Assembly: GCA_947651335.1 (NCBI GenBank)
Contig: CANSYV010000024.1
Span: 1-10,454, forward strand
Origin: an uncultured Lachnospiraceae bacterium
GTDB lineage: Bacteria; Bacillota; Clostridia; Lachnospirales; Lachnospiraceae
Direction of reading: 5' to 3'
Length of the DNA stretch: 10,454 nucleotides
Every line of letters begins with the position of its first letter. Position 1 is the stretch's first letter. Shown one piece after another: positions 1 through 7,504 of this stretch. The position numbers and the translations under genes are program-made. Under the pieces are notes generated by a model that saw only the letters and a program-made list of their open reading frames with translations, was not told where the DNA came from and ran no database searches.

Positions 1-274
1 CCCGCCTGTCTTCTTCGCTTCTGTAACGCTCCACATATTTTTTCTTCACCAGGCTGTTCATGGCTGTGGTGAGGGAACCCACTGTAATATCCAGCTTTCT
101 GGCGATGGAGGACATGTTGGCTCCATCGCCCAGCCCCACTGCTTCGATTACATGCATATCATTGTTGGTAAGGTCTCTGAATTCTTCTGTAATGATGGCT
201 TTCCCTTCCAATTCCCAGATCTTATTGATCAGGCTCACCAGCGTATCATTAATGGTCTTATATGCATTTTCCAT
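1..274 (-). CDS. fabT: MarR-family transcriptional regulator, FabT-like (partial, C-terminus off window)
   Basis: Only the first 91 codons are present; the reading frame runs open off the left edge. Translation starts MENAYKTINDTLVSLINKIW. A winged helix-turn-helix is visible: residues about 53-77 (NMSSIARKLDITVGSLTTAM and following) form the helix-turn-helix, and YVERYRSEEDRR (80-91) begins the wing with the typical MarR acidic-Asp-Arg-Arg signature. The ATG lies 4 bases after the TAA of the upstream flavoenzyme gene, and a GGAAGGG ribosome binding site lies inside the end of that gene, so it is probably the last or a late gene of the same operon. In streptococci FabT represses the fatty acid synthesis genes with long-chain acyl-ACP as corepressor. 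A similar role is inferred here from the neighbours and from the FabT-box-like palindrome before fabH. The MarR assignment is firm; the FabT assignment rests on context. Confidence 0.85.
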   Translation of the reverse strand, partial: MENAYKTINDTLVSLINKIWELEGKAIITEEFRDLTNNDMHVIEAVGLGDGANMSSIARKLDITVGSLTTAMNSLVKKKYVERYRSEEDRR

Positions 275-278
275 AGCC

Positions 279-1358
279 TTACCCTTCCTGATTCCCGCTT
301 CCCTGAGGCAGAAGGGAAGCAATCACTTCTCTTACGTTTTCTATATGGTCTGCTTTGTAGGCATTTGCCCCGCAGAACAGCAGTCCGTCCTCCACCTCTC
401 CTTTTGCGGCATGAATCAGCGCTTCTGTGATACAGTAAGGGGTCTCGGAAGGATTGCATTTCTCCAGACAGCGGCGGCAGGGTCCATGGGGGATCTTTTC
501 ACCGCTCATAACCTTTTCCATCAGGGAATTTTTAATGGCCCGCCCCGGCATTCCCACCGGACTCTTCACAATGATTATGTCTTCCTGGCCCGCATTTATA
601 TATGCCTGTTTATAACGGATATCCGCGTCACATTCTTCTGTGGTGACAAATCTGGTGGCAGCCTGGATGGCATCTGCTCCCAGAGAAAACGCATGGGCCG
701 CTGCCTCACTGCTGTCAATTCCCCCGGCAAGGGCTGTGGGAATCTTGACATGGTATGCGTTTTCATATTCTCTCACAATGGACAAAATCTCTCTGACCTC
801 CTGGTCATAGGAGGGCAGATATTCCCTCAGCTGTTCCCTGGTAAACCCCAGGTGTCCTCCCGCCTGGGGCCCCTCAATTACCAGAAGATCCGGCATCCGT
901 TTATATTTCCTGTCCCAGTATTTGAAAATTACTTTTGCAGACTTGGCAGTAGATACAATGGGAGCCAGCTTCACTTGTGAATCCCCGGCAATCTTTGGCA
1001 GCTCTGTGGGAAGCCCTGCTCCGGAGATAATCAGGTCTGCCCCCGCTTGTACAGCCGCCCGCACATAGTCCTCATAATCCCTCATGGCGACCATAATATT
1101 ATAACCGATCACACCCTTTGGCGCAATAGCACGGGCTTTTGCATATTCCTTCTGAACCGCCCTCAGATTGGCCTCCTTCGTATTCCGGTCAAAATCCGGC
1201 TCCCTGTAGCCGATCTGGGCGGCAGAAATGATTCCAACACCGCCTTCTTTCGCAACTGCCCCTGCAAGAGAGCCCAGGCTGATACCTATCCCCATGCCGC
1301 CCTGTATAATCGGAAGCTCTGCCTCTATATTCCCCATTCTCAATGGCTTAATCTGCAT
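279..1358 (-). CDS. FMN-dependent NMO/FabK-superfamily enzyme with a C-terminal cysteine cluster, FabX-like
   Basis: The 359-residue protein is an FMN TIM barrel of the nitronate monooxygenase/FabK/FabX superfamily. It has the N-terminal PIIQGGMGIGIS flavin motif (16-27), ISGAGLPTELP (111-121), EGPQAGGHLG (162-171) with the probable catalytic His169, and AGGIDSS (211-217). Unlike the FabK encoded in this operon it carries KSPVGMPGRAI (265-275) and then Cys294, Cys297, Cys301 and Cys309 (C-x2-C-x3-C-x7-C), with a further Cys329 in GLLFCGANAY. From memory, Helicobacter pylori FabX has the same layout with an Fe-S cluster; FabX dehydrogenates and isomerises acyl-ACP to begin unsaturated fatty acid synthesis. 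Automatic pipelines would probably call this a nitronate monooxygenase. The gene starts 11 bases after accDA, with a TAGGAGA ribosome binding site on that gene's stop codon. Family membership is clear; the FabX-like function is inferred from motifs and from the operon. Confidence 0.87.
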   Translation of the reverse strand: MQIKPLRMGNIEAELPIIQGGMGIGISLGSLAGAVAKEGGVGIISAAQIGYREPDFDRNTKEANLRAVQKEYAKARAIAPKGVIGYNIMVAMRDYEDYVRAAVQAGADLIISGAGLPTELPKIAGDSQVKLAPIVSTAKSAKVIFKYWDRKYKRMPDLLVIEGPQAGGHLGFTREQLREYLPSYDQEVREILSIVREYENAYHVKIPTALAGGIDSSEAAAHAFSLGADAIQAATRFVTTEECDADIRYKQAYINAGQEDIIIVKSPVGMPGRAIKNSLMEKVMSGEKIPHGPCRRCLEKCNPSETPYCITEALIHAAKGEVEDGLLFCGANAYKADHIENVREVIASLLPQGSGNQEG

Positions 1359-1369
1359 ACTTTTTTCTC

Positions 1370-3157
1370 CTACATGTTCCGGAACCTGTCATACCTGTGC
1401 TGTGCCAGCTGCTCTCCATCCATATCCCCATACCGGGCCAGGAATTTTTCCATCTGTTCTTCCAGCACGTCTGTAACCGCTTCCAGATTTTCTACTGTAT
1501 AATTATCCGGCTCAGGCAGTACCTGTTCCACAATCCCCTGTCTGTACAAATCCTCCGCCGTAAGTCTCATAACTTCCGCTGCTTCCTGGGCTTTCCCGCT
1601 GTCTTTCCACAAAATGCTGGCGAACCCCTCTGGAGACAGGATGGAATAAATGGAATTTTCCAGCATCCACACCTCATCAGCAGTGGCCATGGCCAGGGCT
1701 CCGCCGCTTCCCCCCTCACCGATTACAATGGATAGAATGGGTACCTTCAGGGCCGACATTTCGTAAATATTTCTGGCAATGGCCTCTCCCTGTCCCCGTT
1801 CTTCCGCCTCTATGCCGCAGAAGGCGCCTGGGGTATCCACAAAGCAGATCACCGGGCGGTGGAATTTCTCTGCCTGCTTCATAAGACGCAGAGATTTCCG
1901 ATAGCCATCGGGTGAGGGCATTCCGAAGTTCCTCTGAATATTCTCTTTCGTGTCAGAACCTTTTGCCTGGGCAATCACGGTCACAGGCATATTGTGAAAT
2001 CTTGCGATGCCGCCGATAATCGCCTGGTCATCGGCAAAAAAGCGGTCTCCGTGCATTTCTGTAAAATCCGTAAACAGAGCTTCTATATAATCTTTTCCCA
2101 CCGGACGGCCTTTTTTGCGGGAGGCGAGCACACGACCCCAGGCATTGGCTGTCTGTGCCTTCCGGTGCCTCTGTTCTGCCTGGCTCTGGCCTGCGGGCGT
2201 CTGATCGGACTGATCTTCTGCCGTCCGGCTCTGCCCTGGCCCGCTTTGGCCTGCGGGCATCCGGTCTGGCTGATCTTCTGCCGCTTCGGGCTCCTTTTGG
2301 CCGTCCCTGTGGAGCTGCAGCAGCCGGGAGAGGGTCTCCTTCATCTGGGGACGCTCCACGATTCCATCAATAAATCCGTGGTCCAGAAGAAATTCTGCCC
2401 TCTGAAAGCCTTTTGGCAGTTTCTGGCCAATGGTCTGGCCAATCACCCGTGGTCCGGCAAATCCAATCAATGCCTTGGGCTCCGCCAGTATCACATCTCC
2501 CAGCATGGCAAAACTGGCTGTCACCCCTCCGGTGGTGGGGTCTGTCAGCACCGTAATATACAAAAGCCCCGCGTCGCTGTGCCGTTTCAGTGCGGCAGAA
2601 GTTTTCGCCATCTGCATCAAAGAGACAATTCCCTCCTGCATTCTGGCTCCTCCGGAACAGGTAAAAATGATCAGCGGAAGTCTTTCCCGTGTGGCGCGCT
2701 CCACAGCTCTTGTGATTTTCTCCCCCACAACTTCTCCCATACTGGCCATGAGAAAACGTCCGTCACAGACACCCAGTACCACATCTGCGCCTTCAATCCG
2801 CGCCTTTCCCGTGACCACCGCCTCAGAAAGCCCGGTCTTTTCCTGAAGGGCTGCCAGCTTTTCCTCATATCCTCTGAATCTCAGGGGATTTTTCGTGGCA
2901 AGGCTTTTGTCCCATTCTTCAAATGTGCCCTCATCCGCAATCATCTCAATGCGCCGGTATGCGTGTATCCGAAAATATCCCCCGCATTTTGGGCAGATAT
3001 ATAAGCCGTCTCTCACATCCTCCGCGATAATGGCCCCTTTACACATATTACATTTGCGCACAAGGCCTTCCGGTACTTCTGGTTTTGCGCCATCCGCAGA
3101 TAACACACTTCTTCTCTTTGGCAGTCTGGTTTTTTTAAACACATTGTCTAATTTCAT
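1370..3157 (-). CDS. accDA: Acetyl-CoA carboxylase carboxyltransferase, fused beta (AccD) and alpha (AccA) subunits
   Basis: This 595-residue protein should transfer the carboxyl group from carboxybiotin on AccB to acetyl-CoA, giving malonyl-CoA. Residues about 1-285 are AccD: a four-cysteine zinc ribbon (Cys36, Cys39, Cys55, Cys58) and a crotonase-fold domain with [11 protein letters not shown] (166-176) and [14 protein letters not shown] (208-221). Residues about 337-595 are Acc[21 protein letters not shown] (441-460) and [11 protein letters not shown] (480-490). Between them lies a Gln/Pro/Glu/Ser-rich linker of about 50 residues containing a duplicated 20-residue unit. Most bacteria encode the two subunits separately. 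Both halves keep their signature motifs and no stop or frameshift separates them, so this looks like a functional fusion. The start is the ATG preceded by AAAGGTGA; accC ends 57 bases upstream, the largest gap between genes in the window. Confidence 0.95.
   Translation of the reverse strand: MKLDNVFKKTRLPKRRSVLSADGAKPEVPEGLVRKCNMCKGAIIAEDVRDGLYICPKCGGYFRIHAYRRIEMIADEGTFEEWDKSLATKNPLRFRGYEEKLAALQEKTGLSEAVVTGKARIEGADVVLGVCDGRFLMASMGEVVGEKITRAVERATRERLPLIIFTCSGGARMQEGIVSLMQMAKTSAALKRHSDAGLLYITVLTDPTTGGVTASFAMLGDVILAEPKALIGFAGPRVIGQTIGQKLPKGFQRAEFLLDHGFIDGIVERPQMKETLSRLLQLHRDGQKEPEAAEDQPDRMPAGQSGPGQSRTAEDQSDQTPAGQSQAEQRHRKAQTANAWGRVLASRKKGRPVGKDYIEALFTDFTEMHGDRFFADDQAIIGGIARFHNMPVTVIAQAKGSDTKENIQRNFGMPSPDGYRKSLRLMKQAEKFHRPVICFVDTPGAFCGIEAEERGQGEAIARNIYEMSALKVPILSIVIGEGGSGGALAMATADEVWMLENSIYSILSPEGFASILWKDSGKAQEAAEVMRLTAEDLYRQGIVEQVLPEPDNYTVENLEAVTDVLEEQMEKFLARYGDMDGEQLAQHRYDRFRNM
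2162..2281 (-). repeat. Tandem 60-base repeat in the AccD-AccA linker
   Basis: Two adjacent 60-base units encode residues 293-312 and 313-332. Both begin AEDQ, share the central PAGQS, and match at about 11 of 20 residues. At the DNA level the most conserved parts are CCTGCGGGC and TGATCTTCTG (plus strand), each recurring exactly 60 bases apart (2190/2250 and 2211/2271). The unit keeps the reading frame, so copy number could change without breaking the fusion. Confidence 0.8.
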
Positions 3158-3197
3158 AACACTGTCACCTTTACGTTTTTCTCTGCCGCACCCTCAG

Positions 3198-3210
3198 CCG
3201 GCCCGGCCGG
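3198..3210. other. GC-only inverted repeat between accC and accDA
   Basis: CCGGCC-C-GGCCGG on the plus strand is a perfect 6-1-6 inverted repeat starting 4 bases past the accC stop codon. It lies in the longest gap of the operon (3158-3214). In RNA it could form a short, very stable hairpin, but no U-tract follows, so it is not a convincing intrinsic terminator. A role in mRNA processing, stability or partial attenuation before accDA is possible but unproven. Confidence 0.4.
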
Positions 3211-3214
3211 TCAT

Positions 3215-4579
3215 TTACGCCATCTGTCCCTGCTCCAGCTGCTGATGCATATTTTCAATAAACTCAACGTCAATATTTCCGGAGAGATAATCCGGATGAT
3301 TCAGAATCTCATATTGATAATCCACATTGGTATCAATACCCTCAATAATCACTTCCCCCAAGGCGCTCTGCATCTTGCGGACCGCCTCACCCCGGTTCTT
3401 GGCCCACACAATCAGCTTCGCTGCCATAGAATCGTAATAAGGGGGAATGGTGTACCCGCTGTAAATAGCAGAATCTATGCGGATTCCTTTGCCGCCCGGC
3501 AGATACATATCCGTGATGGTTCCGGGAGAAGGGCGGAAATTCTGGCTGGGGTTTTCCGCATTGATACGGCATTCAATGGCATGGCCCGTCAGATGCACAT
3601 CTTCCTGTTTATAAGAAAGTTTTTTCCCGGATGCAATGCGGATCTGCTCCTTGATGAGATCAATGCCTGTGACCCACTCAGTAACCGGATGCTCCACCTG
3701 GATTCTGGTGTTCATCTCCATAAAATAATATTTTCCGGAATTTTCCAGGAGAAATTCAATGGTTCCCGCATTCACATAGCCGGCGGCTCTGGCCGCCCGT
3801 ACCGCTGTCTGGCCCATCTCCTGGCGCAGTTCTTCTGACAGGGCAATGGACGGGGATTCTTCAATCATTTTCTGATGGTTCCGCTGAATGGAACAGTCCC
3901 TCTCCCCCAGATGAACGATATTGCCATACTGGTCTGCCAGAATCTGAAATTCGATGTGCCTGGGATGCTGGACATAATGCTCGATATACATGGTGTTGTC
4001 CCCAAAGGCCATCTGGGTCTCTTTCTGCGCCATCTGGAAACTCTGCTCAAATTCTTCTTCCGTCTCGGCCACCCGCATCCCTTTGCCGCCGCCGCCCAGA
4101 GCAGCCTTTATAATCACAGGATAGCCGATTTCTCTGGCAATCTGTGCCCCTGTCTGAGCGTCGTAAATGGCCTCTTTACTCCCAGGAATCACAGGAACCC
4201 CGGCGGATACCATCGTATTTCTGGCCTCCTGCTTATTGCCCAGCCTGGCAATCACCTGTGCATCCGGCCCGATAAACGTAATGTTGCACTGCTGGCACAG
4301 TTCCGCGAACTTGCTGTTCTCTGACAGAAATCCGAACCCGGGATGTATAGCATCCGCCTGGGTAATTACCGTGGCGCTGATAATCCGTTCCATACTCAGA
4401 TAACTTTCCGCTGACGGCGGGGGCCCGATGCAGATGGCTTCATCTGCCAGCTTGGTGTGAAGGGCTTCCCGGTCCGCCTGGGAATAAACTGCCACCGTCT
4501 CAATTCCCATCTCCCGGCAGGCGCGGATGATGCGCACGGCAATCTCCCCTCTGTTGGCGATTAATACTTTCTTAATCAT
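3215..4579 (-). CDS. accC: Acetyl-CoA carboxylase, biotin carboxylase subunit
   Basis: The enzyme carboxylates the biotin on AccB using ATP and bicarbonate. At 454 residues it is close to the usual length of about 450. Visible motifs, in order, are the N-terminal IANRGEIAVRIIRA (7-20), HPGFGFLSEN (79-88), the ATP-grasp glycine loop LGGGGKGMR (161-169), HQK with Lys237 (235-237), and the active-site stretch EMNTRIQVEHPVTE (288-301) with Glu288, Asn290 and Arg292; GHAIECRINAE (332-342) follows. All key ATP-grasp residues are present. The ATG is preceded by AGGGGG, which begins in the fabZ stop codon; the two genes are 8 bases apart and probably coupled in translation. Confidence 0.98.
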   Translation of the reverse strand: MIKKVLIANRGEIAVRIIRACREMGIETVAVYSQADREALHTKLADEAICIGPPPSAESYLSMERIISATVITQADAIHPGFGFLSENSKFAELCQQCNITFIGPDAQVIARLGNKQEARNTMVSAGVPVIPGSKEAIYDAQTGAQIAREIGYPVIIKAALGGGGKGMRVAETEEEFEQSFQMAQKETQMAFGDNTMYIEHYVQHPRHIEFQILADQYGNIVHLGERDCSIQRNHQKMIEESPSIALSEELRQEMGQTAVRAARAAGYVNAGTIEFLLENSGKYYFMEMNTRIQVEHPVTEWVTGIDLIKEQIRIASGKKLSYKQEDVHLTGHAIECRINAENPSQNFRPSPGTITDMYLPGGKGIRIDSAIYSGYTIPPYYDSMAAKLIVWAKNRGEAVRKMQSALGEVIIEGIDTNVDYQYEILNHPDYLSGNIDVEFIENMHQQLEQGQMA

Positions 4580-4587
4580 GCAGCCCC

Positions 4588-5016
4588 CTATCCGATCATA
4601 AATGTCAGTTCCGCGCTGACAACGGTTTTTCCGTCCACACTGGCCACAGCTTCCCCGATGCCTACAGCGCCCTTTTGGCGGATGATCCTGGTTTCCAGCC
4701 GCACCTTATCCCCAGGCACTACCTTACCCCTGAACTTACATTTATTAATGCCGCCAAAATAAGCGGTTTTTCCTTTGTTTTCTTCCATACTTAAAATCGC
4801 CACTGCCCCTGCCTGGGCCAGAGCTTCCACCGTGAGCACTCCCGGCATCACAGGCTCCTGGGGAAAATGCCCGGCAAAAAACTCCTCACGATAGGATACG
4901 CATTTATACCCCACTGCATACTGCCCAGGCTCATAATCTTCAATATAATCCAACAAAAGAAATGGATGGCGGTGGGGAATAATCTCTTTAATCTGATTAA
5001 TATCCAAATGTTTCAT
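4588..5016 (-). CDS. fabZ: 3-hydroxyacyl-ACP dehydratase
   Basis: FabZ removes water from 3-hydroxyacyl-ACP to give trans-2-enoyl-ACP. The 142-residue protein is a single hot-dog domain of typical length. It shows IIPHRHPFLLLD (12-23) and AGHFPQEPVMPGVLTVEALAQAG (48-70), with His50 and Glu64 as the expected catalytic pair. It is the only dehydratase in the window, and no FabA, FabM or FabN homologue is present. Sequence alone cannot say whether it also isomerises the double bond, as enterococcal FabN does. The gene begins 14 bases after accB, and its TAGGAG ribosome binding site contains the accB stop codon. Placement between accB and accC is common in Firmicutes. Confidence 0.97.
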   Translation of the reverse strand: MKHLDINQIKEIIPHRHPFLLLDYIEDYEPGQYAVGYKCVSYREEFFAGHFPQEPVMPGVLTVEALAQAGAVAILSMEENKGKTAYFGGINKCKFRGKVVPGDKVRLETRIIRQKGAVGIGEAVASVDGKTVVSAELTFMIG

Positions 5017-5030
5017 GACTCTATCATCTC

Positions 5031-5459
5031 CTAATCAATCCGAAACAGCTCCTGGCCGTACTCCACTGGCTGGCCGTTTGACACGTATATTTCCGCTATG
5101 GTTCCGTCATAATCACTTTCTATCTCGTTCATGAGCTTCATGGCCTCTATAATGGCCAGTGTCTGCCCCTTCTTCACCACATCCCCCACGCGGACAAAGG
5201 GTTCTGCCTCCTCGTCGGGAGCCGCGTAAAAAGTGCCCACCAGCGGAGATTCTACCACTTTAGCATTCTTCCCAAAGTCCGGCGCTTTCTCTGCTTTGGC
5301 CAGGGAAGCCGCCTGGGCAGGCCCTTCCAATGCCTGCACCTGAATCCCTCCCTGCTTTTTGGTCAAATGCAGCTTTACTCCGCCTTCTTCATATTTCAAC
5401 CCTGTCAATTCTGACTGGGATACTTTCTCAATGAGTCTGATAAGATTTTCAAATTCCAT
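5031..5459 (-). CDS. accB: Acetyl-CoA carboxylase, biotin carboxyl carrier protein
   Basis: AccB carries the biotin that shuttles carboxyl groups from AccC to the carboxyltransferase. The 142-residue protein has a short N-terminal region (1-38), an Ala/Lys-rich linker (about 40-66) and a C-terminal biotinyl domain starting near VESPLVGTFYAAP (69-81). The biotinylation motif EAMKLMNE places the modified lysine at Lys108. The domain ends with the expected NGQPVEYGQELFRID. A biotin ligase must be supplied from elsewhere. The ATG is preceded by AGGAAAGGA and lies 38 bases after the end of fabF. Confidence 0.98.
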   Translation of the reverse strand: MEFENLIRLIEKVSQSELTGLKYEEGGVKLHLTKKQGGIQVQALEGPAQAASLAKAEKAPDFGKNAKVVESPLVGTFYAAPDEEAEPFVRVGDVVKKGQTLAIIEAMKLMNEIESDYDGTIAEIYVSNGQPVEYGQELFRID

Positions 5460-5497
5460 AACTTGAATCCTTTCCTGAGACTATAGCTGCGCCGTTG

Positions 5498-6736
5498 TTA
5501 TTCCTCATATTTTTTTAACAGAAGCGTGGCATTGTGTCCGCCAAAACCCAGTGAATTTGTCAATACATAATGGATATCCTTTTCCACCGGACCGTCAACA
5601 GCGTAATTCAAATCACACTCCTCATCTGGATTTTTAAATCCCATTGTCTGATGAATGAATCCGTCCTGGATGGCTTTTACACAGGTAATAAATTCCACGC
5701 CTCCCGCTGCTCCCAGCAGATGGCCGATCATAGACTTGGTGGAATTGATAACCACCTGTGATGCCGCGCTTTTAAGGGCCAGTTTAATCGCCTTTGTCTC
5801 GAACAAATCGTTGTGATGGGTGCTGGTGCCGTGTGCGTTGATATAATCCACCTGAGAAGGCTCAATTCCCCCTTCTTTCATGGCAATCTCCATGGCTTTG
5901 GCTGCCCCGCTGCCATCCTCTGCCGGGGAAGTGATATGGTAAGCGTCTCCGGTGGCTCCATATCCGGATACTTCCGCGTAGATATGAGCTCCCCGGGCTC
6001 TGGCATGTTCCCATTCCTCCAGAACCACCACTCCGGCGCCTTCCCCCAGCACAAAGCCATCTCTGTCTTTGTCAAAAGGAATCGATGCTCTCAGTGGGTC
6101 TGTGGACGTAGACAATGCCGTCAATCCTGTAAACCCTGCCACTCCCAGGGGACAGATACAGCTCTCCGCCCCTCCGGCCAGCATCACGTCCGCGTCACCG
6201 TACTGGATGGCACGGAAAGCATCTCCAATGCTGTGGGTCCCTGATGCACATGCTGTCACCACATTGGTGCATTTTCCCTTCAGACCCAGCTGAATGGAAA
6301 TATTGCCCGCCGCCATATTGGAAATCATCAGAGGCACCATAAGGGGATTCACCCGCGCAGGCCCTTTGGACAAAATCTTTTCATATTCCCGTTCTGCCAC
6401 CTGAAGGCTTCCGATACCGGAGCCCACCACCACTCCGGTGCGGTACGGGTCCTCTTTTGCCATATCAAGCCCTGCATCTTCAAATGCTTCTTTCGCCGCC
6501 GCCACAGCATACTGGGAAAAAGGCTCCATCCGCTTGGCTGCCTTAAAGTCCATGCGGTCTTTTGCTGTAAAGTCTTTTACTTCCGCCGCCAGCTTTACCT
6601 TGTAGGCAGATGTATCAAACTTTGTAATCTCCCCGATGCCCACGTTTCCCTTTTTGATGCCTTCCCAGAATTCCGGCACTGTATTTCCAAGGGGGGTTAC
6701 CGCCCCAAGTCCTGTAACTACCACTCTTCTTTTCAT
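5498..6736 (-). CDS. fabF: 3-oxoacyl-ACP synthase II
   Basis: FabF condenses malonyl-ACP with a growing acyl-ACP and performs the elongation cycles. The 412-residue thiolase-fold protein has the Cys-His-His triad at Cys163 (TACASGTHS, 161-169), His302 (NAHGTSTHHND, 300-310) and His339 (KSMIGHLLGAAG, 334-345). GFGGHNA (397-403) is the usual C-terminal glycine loop. Length and spacing of the active-site residues match E. coli FabF to within one residue. It is the only elongating condensing enzyme here, so it presumably handles both saturated and unsaturated chains unless a FabB is encoded elsewhere. It lies 25 bases after fabG, and its ribosome binding site is purine-rich but weak. Confidence 0.98.
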   Translation of the reverse strand: MKRRVVVTGLGAVTPLGNTVPEFWEGIKKGNVGIGEITKFDTSAYKVKLAAEVKDFTAKDRMDFKAAKRMEPFSQYAVAAAKEAFEDAGLDMAKEDPYRTGVVVGSGIGSLQVAEREYEKILSKGPARVNPLMVPLMISNMAAGNISIQLGLKGKCTNVVTACASGTHSIGDAFRAIQYGDADVMLAGGAESCICPLGVAGFTGLTALSTSTDPLRASIPFDKDRDGFVLGEGAGVVVLEEWEHARARGAHIYAEVSGYGATGDAYHITSPAEDGSGAAKAMEIAMKEGGIEPSQVDYINAHGTSTHHNDLFETKAIKLALKSAASQVVINSTKSMIGHLLGAAGGVEFITCVKAIQDGFIHQTMGFKNPDEECDLNYAVDGPVEKDIHYVLTNSLGFGGHNATLLLKKYEE

Positions 6737-6761
6737 ATCGTTTCTCTTTTTCCCCCGATTC

Positions 6762-7502
6762 TTACATAATCATACCGCCGTCTACATGAAGCACCTGGCC
6801 TGTGATATATCCCGCCTCCTCTGAAGCCAGAAATGCCACAGCCGCGGCTACATGTTCCGGTTTTCCAAATGTTCCAAGAGGAATCTGCGCCACAGAAGCC
6901 TCTTTCACTTTTTCCGGCAGCACGCTGGTCATATCCGTCTCAATAAATCCAGGCGCAATGGCATTAACTGTAATCCCTCTGGATGCCAGCTCCCGGGCCG
7001 CAGCCTTGGTAAGGCCGATGAGCCCCGCTTTGGATGCCGCGTAGTTGGCCTGGCCTGCGTTTCCCGCCACACCGGAAACCGATGACATATTGATAATACG
7101 TCCGCTTTTTTGTTTTAACATCTGACGGGATACAAAACGGATGGTATGAAATGCCCCTTTCAGATTGGTATCCATCACCTGGTCGAAATCTTCTTCCGTC
7201 ATTTTCATCAGAAGTCCGTCTTTGGTAATCCCTGCATTGTTCACCAGGATATCCACACGTCCATATTGTTTGATTACATCCTGGATAAATGTTTCACACT
7301 GTTCATAATCTGCCACGTTACACTGATAGACAGACGCAGTTCCTCCCTGAGCCTGGATTTCCTGCTCCACCTCTCTGGCTTTTTCTTTTGAACCGTTGTA
7401 ATTTACCACCACAGAGGCCCCCTGGGATGCCAGTTTCAGCGCAATGGCTTTTCCGATTCCCCTGGATGCTCCTGTTACAACCGCTGTTTTTCCCGATAAC
7501 AT
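6762..7502 (-). CDS. fabG: 3-oxoacyl-ACP reductase
   Basis: FabG uses NADPH to reduce 3-oxoacyl-ACP to 3-hydroxyacyl-ACP. The 246-residue protein is a classical short-chain dehydrogenase/reductase. It has the cofactor loop TGASRGIG (10-17), NNAG (88-91), Asn113, and the catalytic Ser141, Tyr154 and Lys158 in SSVSGVAGNAGQANYAASKAG (140-160). PGFIETDM (184-191) and the C-terminal GQVLHVDGG are also typical of FabG. Many SDR proteins share these motifs, but the position between fabD and fabF makes the assignment secure. An AAAGGAGAA ribosome binding site lies in the end of fabD and only 2 bases separate the two genes, so translation is probably coupled. Confidence 0.98.
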   Translation of the reverse strand: MLSGKTAVVTGASRGIGKAIALKLASQGASVVVNYNGSKEKAREVEQEIQAQGGTASVYQCNVADYEQCETFIQDVIKQYGRVDILVNNAGITKDGLLMKMTEEDFDQVMDTNLKGAFHTIRFVSRQMLKQKSGRIINMSSVSGVAGNAGQANYAASKAGLIGLTKAAARELASRGITVNAIAPGFIETDMTSVLPEKVKEASVAQIPLGTFGKPEHVAAAVAFLASEEAGYITGQVLHVDGGMIM

Positions 7503-7504
7503 AT

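Noticed and set aside
60..980. A long plus-strand open frame (306 codons) opposite the FabX-like gene and the MarR gene
   Set aside because: It is antisense to two genes with clear family motifs, its translation shows no recognisable domain, and it has no evident ribosome binding site. It is a shadow frame.
279..1358. Annotation as a plain nitronate monooxygenase or as a duplicate fabK
   Set aside because: The protein differs from the fabK product in this operon by its cysteine cluster and the KSPVG segment, and a nitronate-detoxifying role would not explain its position in a fatty acid operon.
1994..3004. A 336-codon plus-strand open frame opposite accDA
   Set aside because: It is antisense to the carboxyltransferase fusion; the Cys/Leu/Pro-rich translation has no domain and is explained by the complement of the coding strand and its linker repeat.
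3198..3210. Intrinsic terminator between accC and accDA
   Set aside because: The stem is short with a one-base loop and is followed by GGGTGCGG, not a U-tract; the downstream genes belong to the same pathway.
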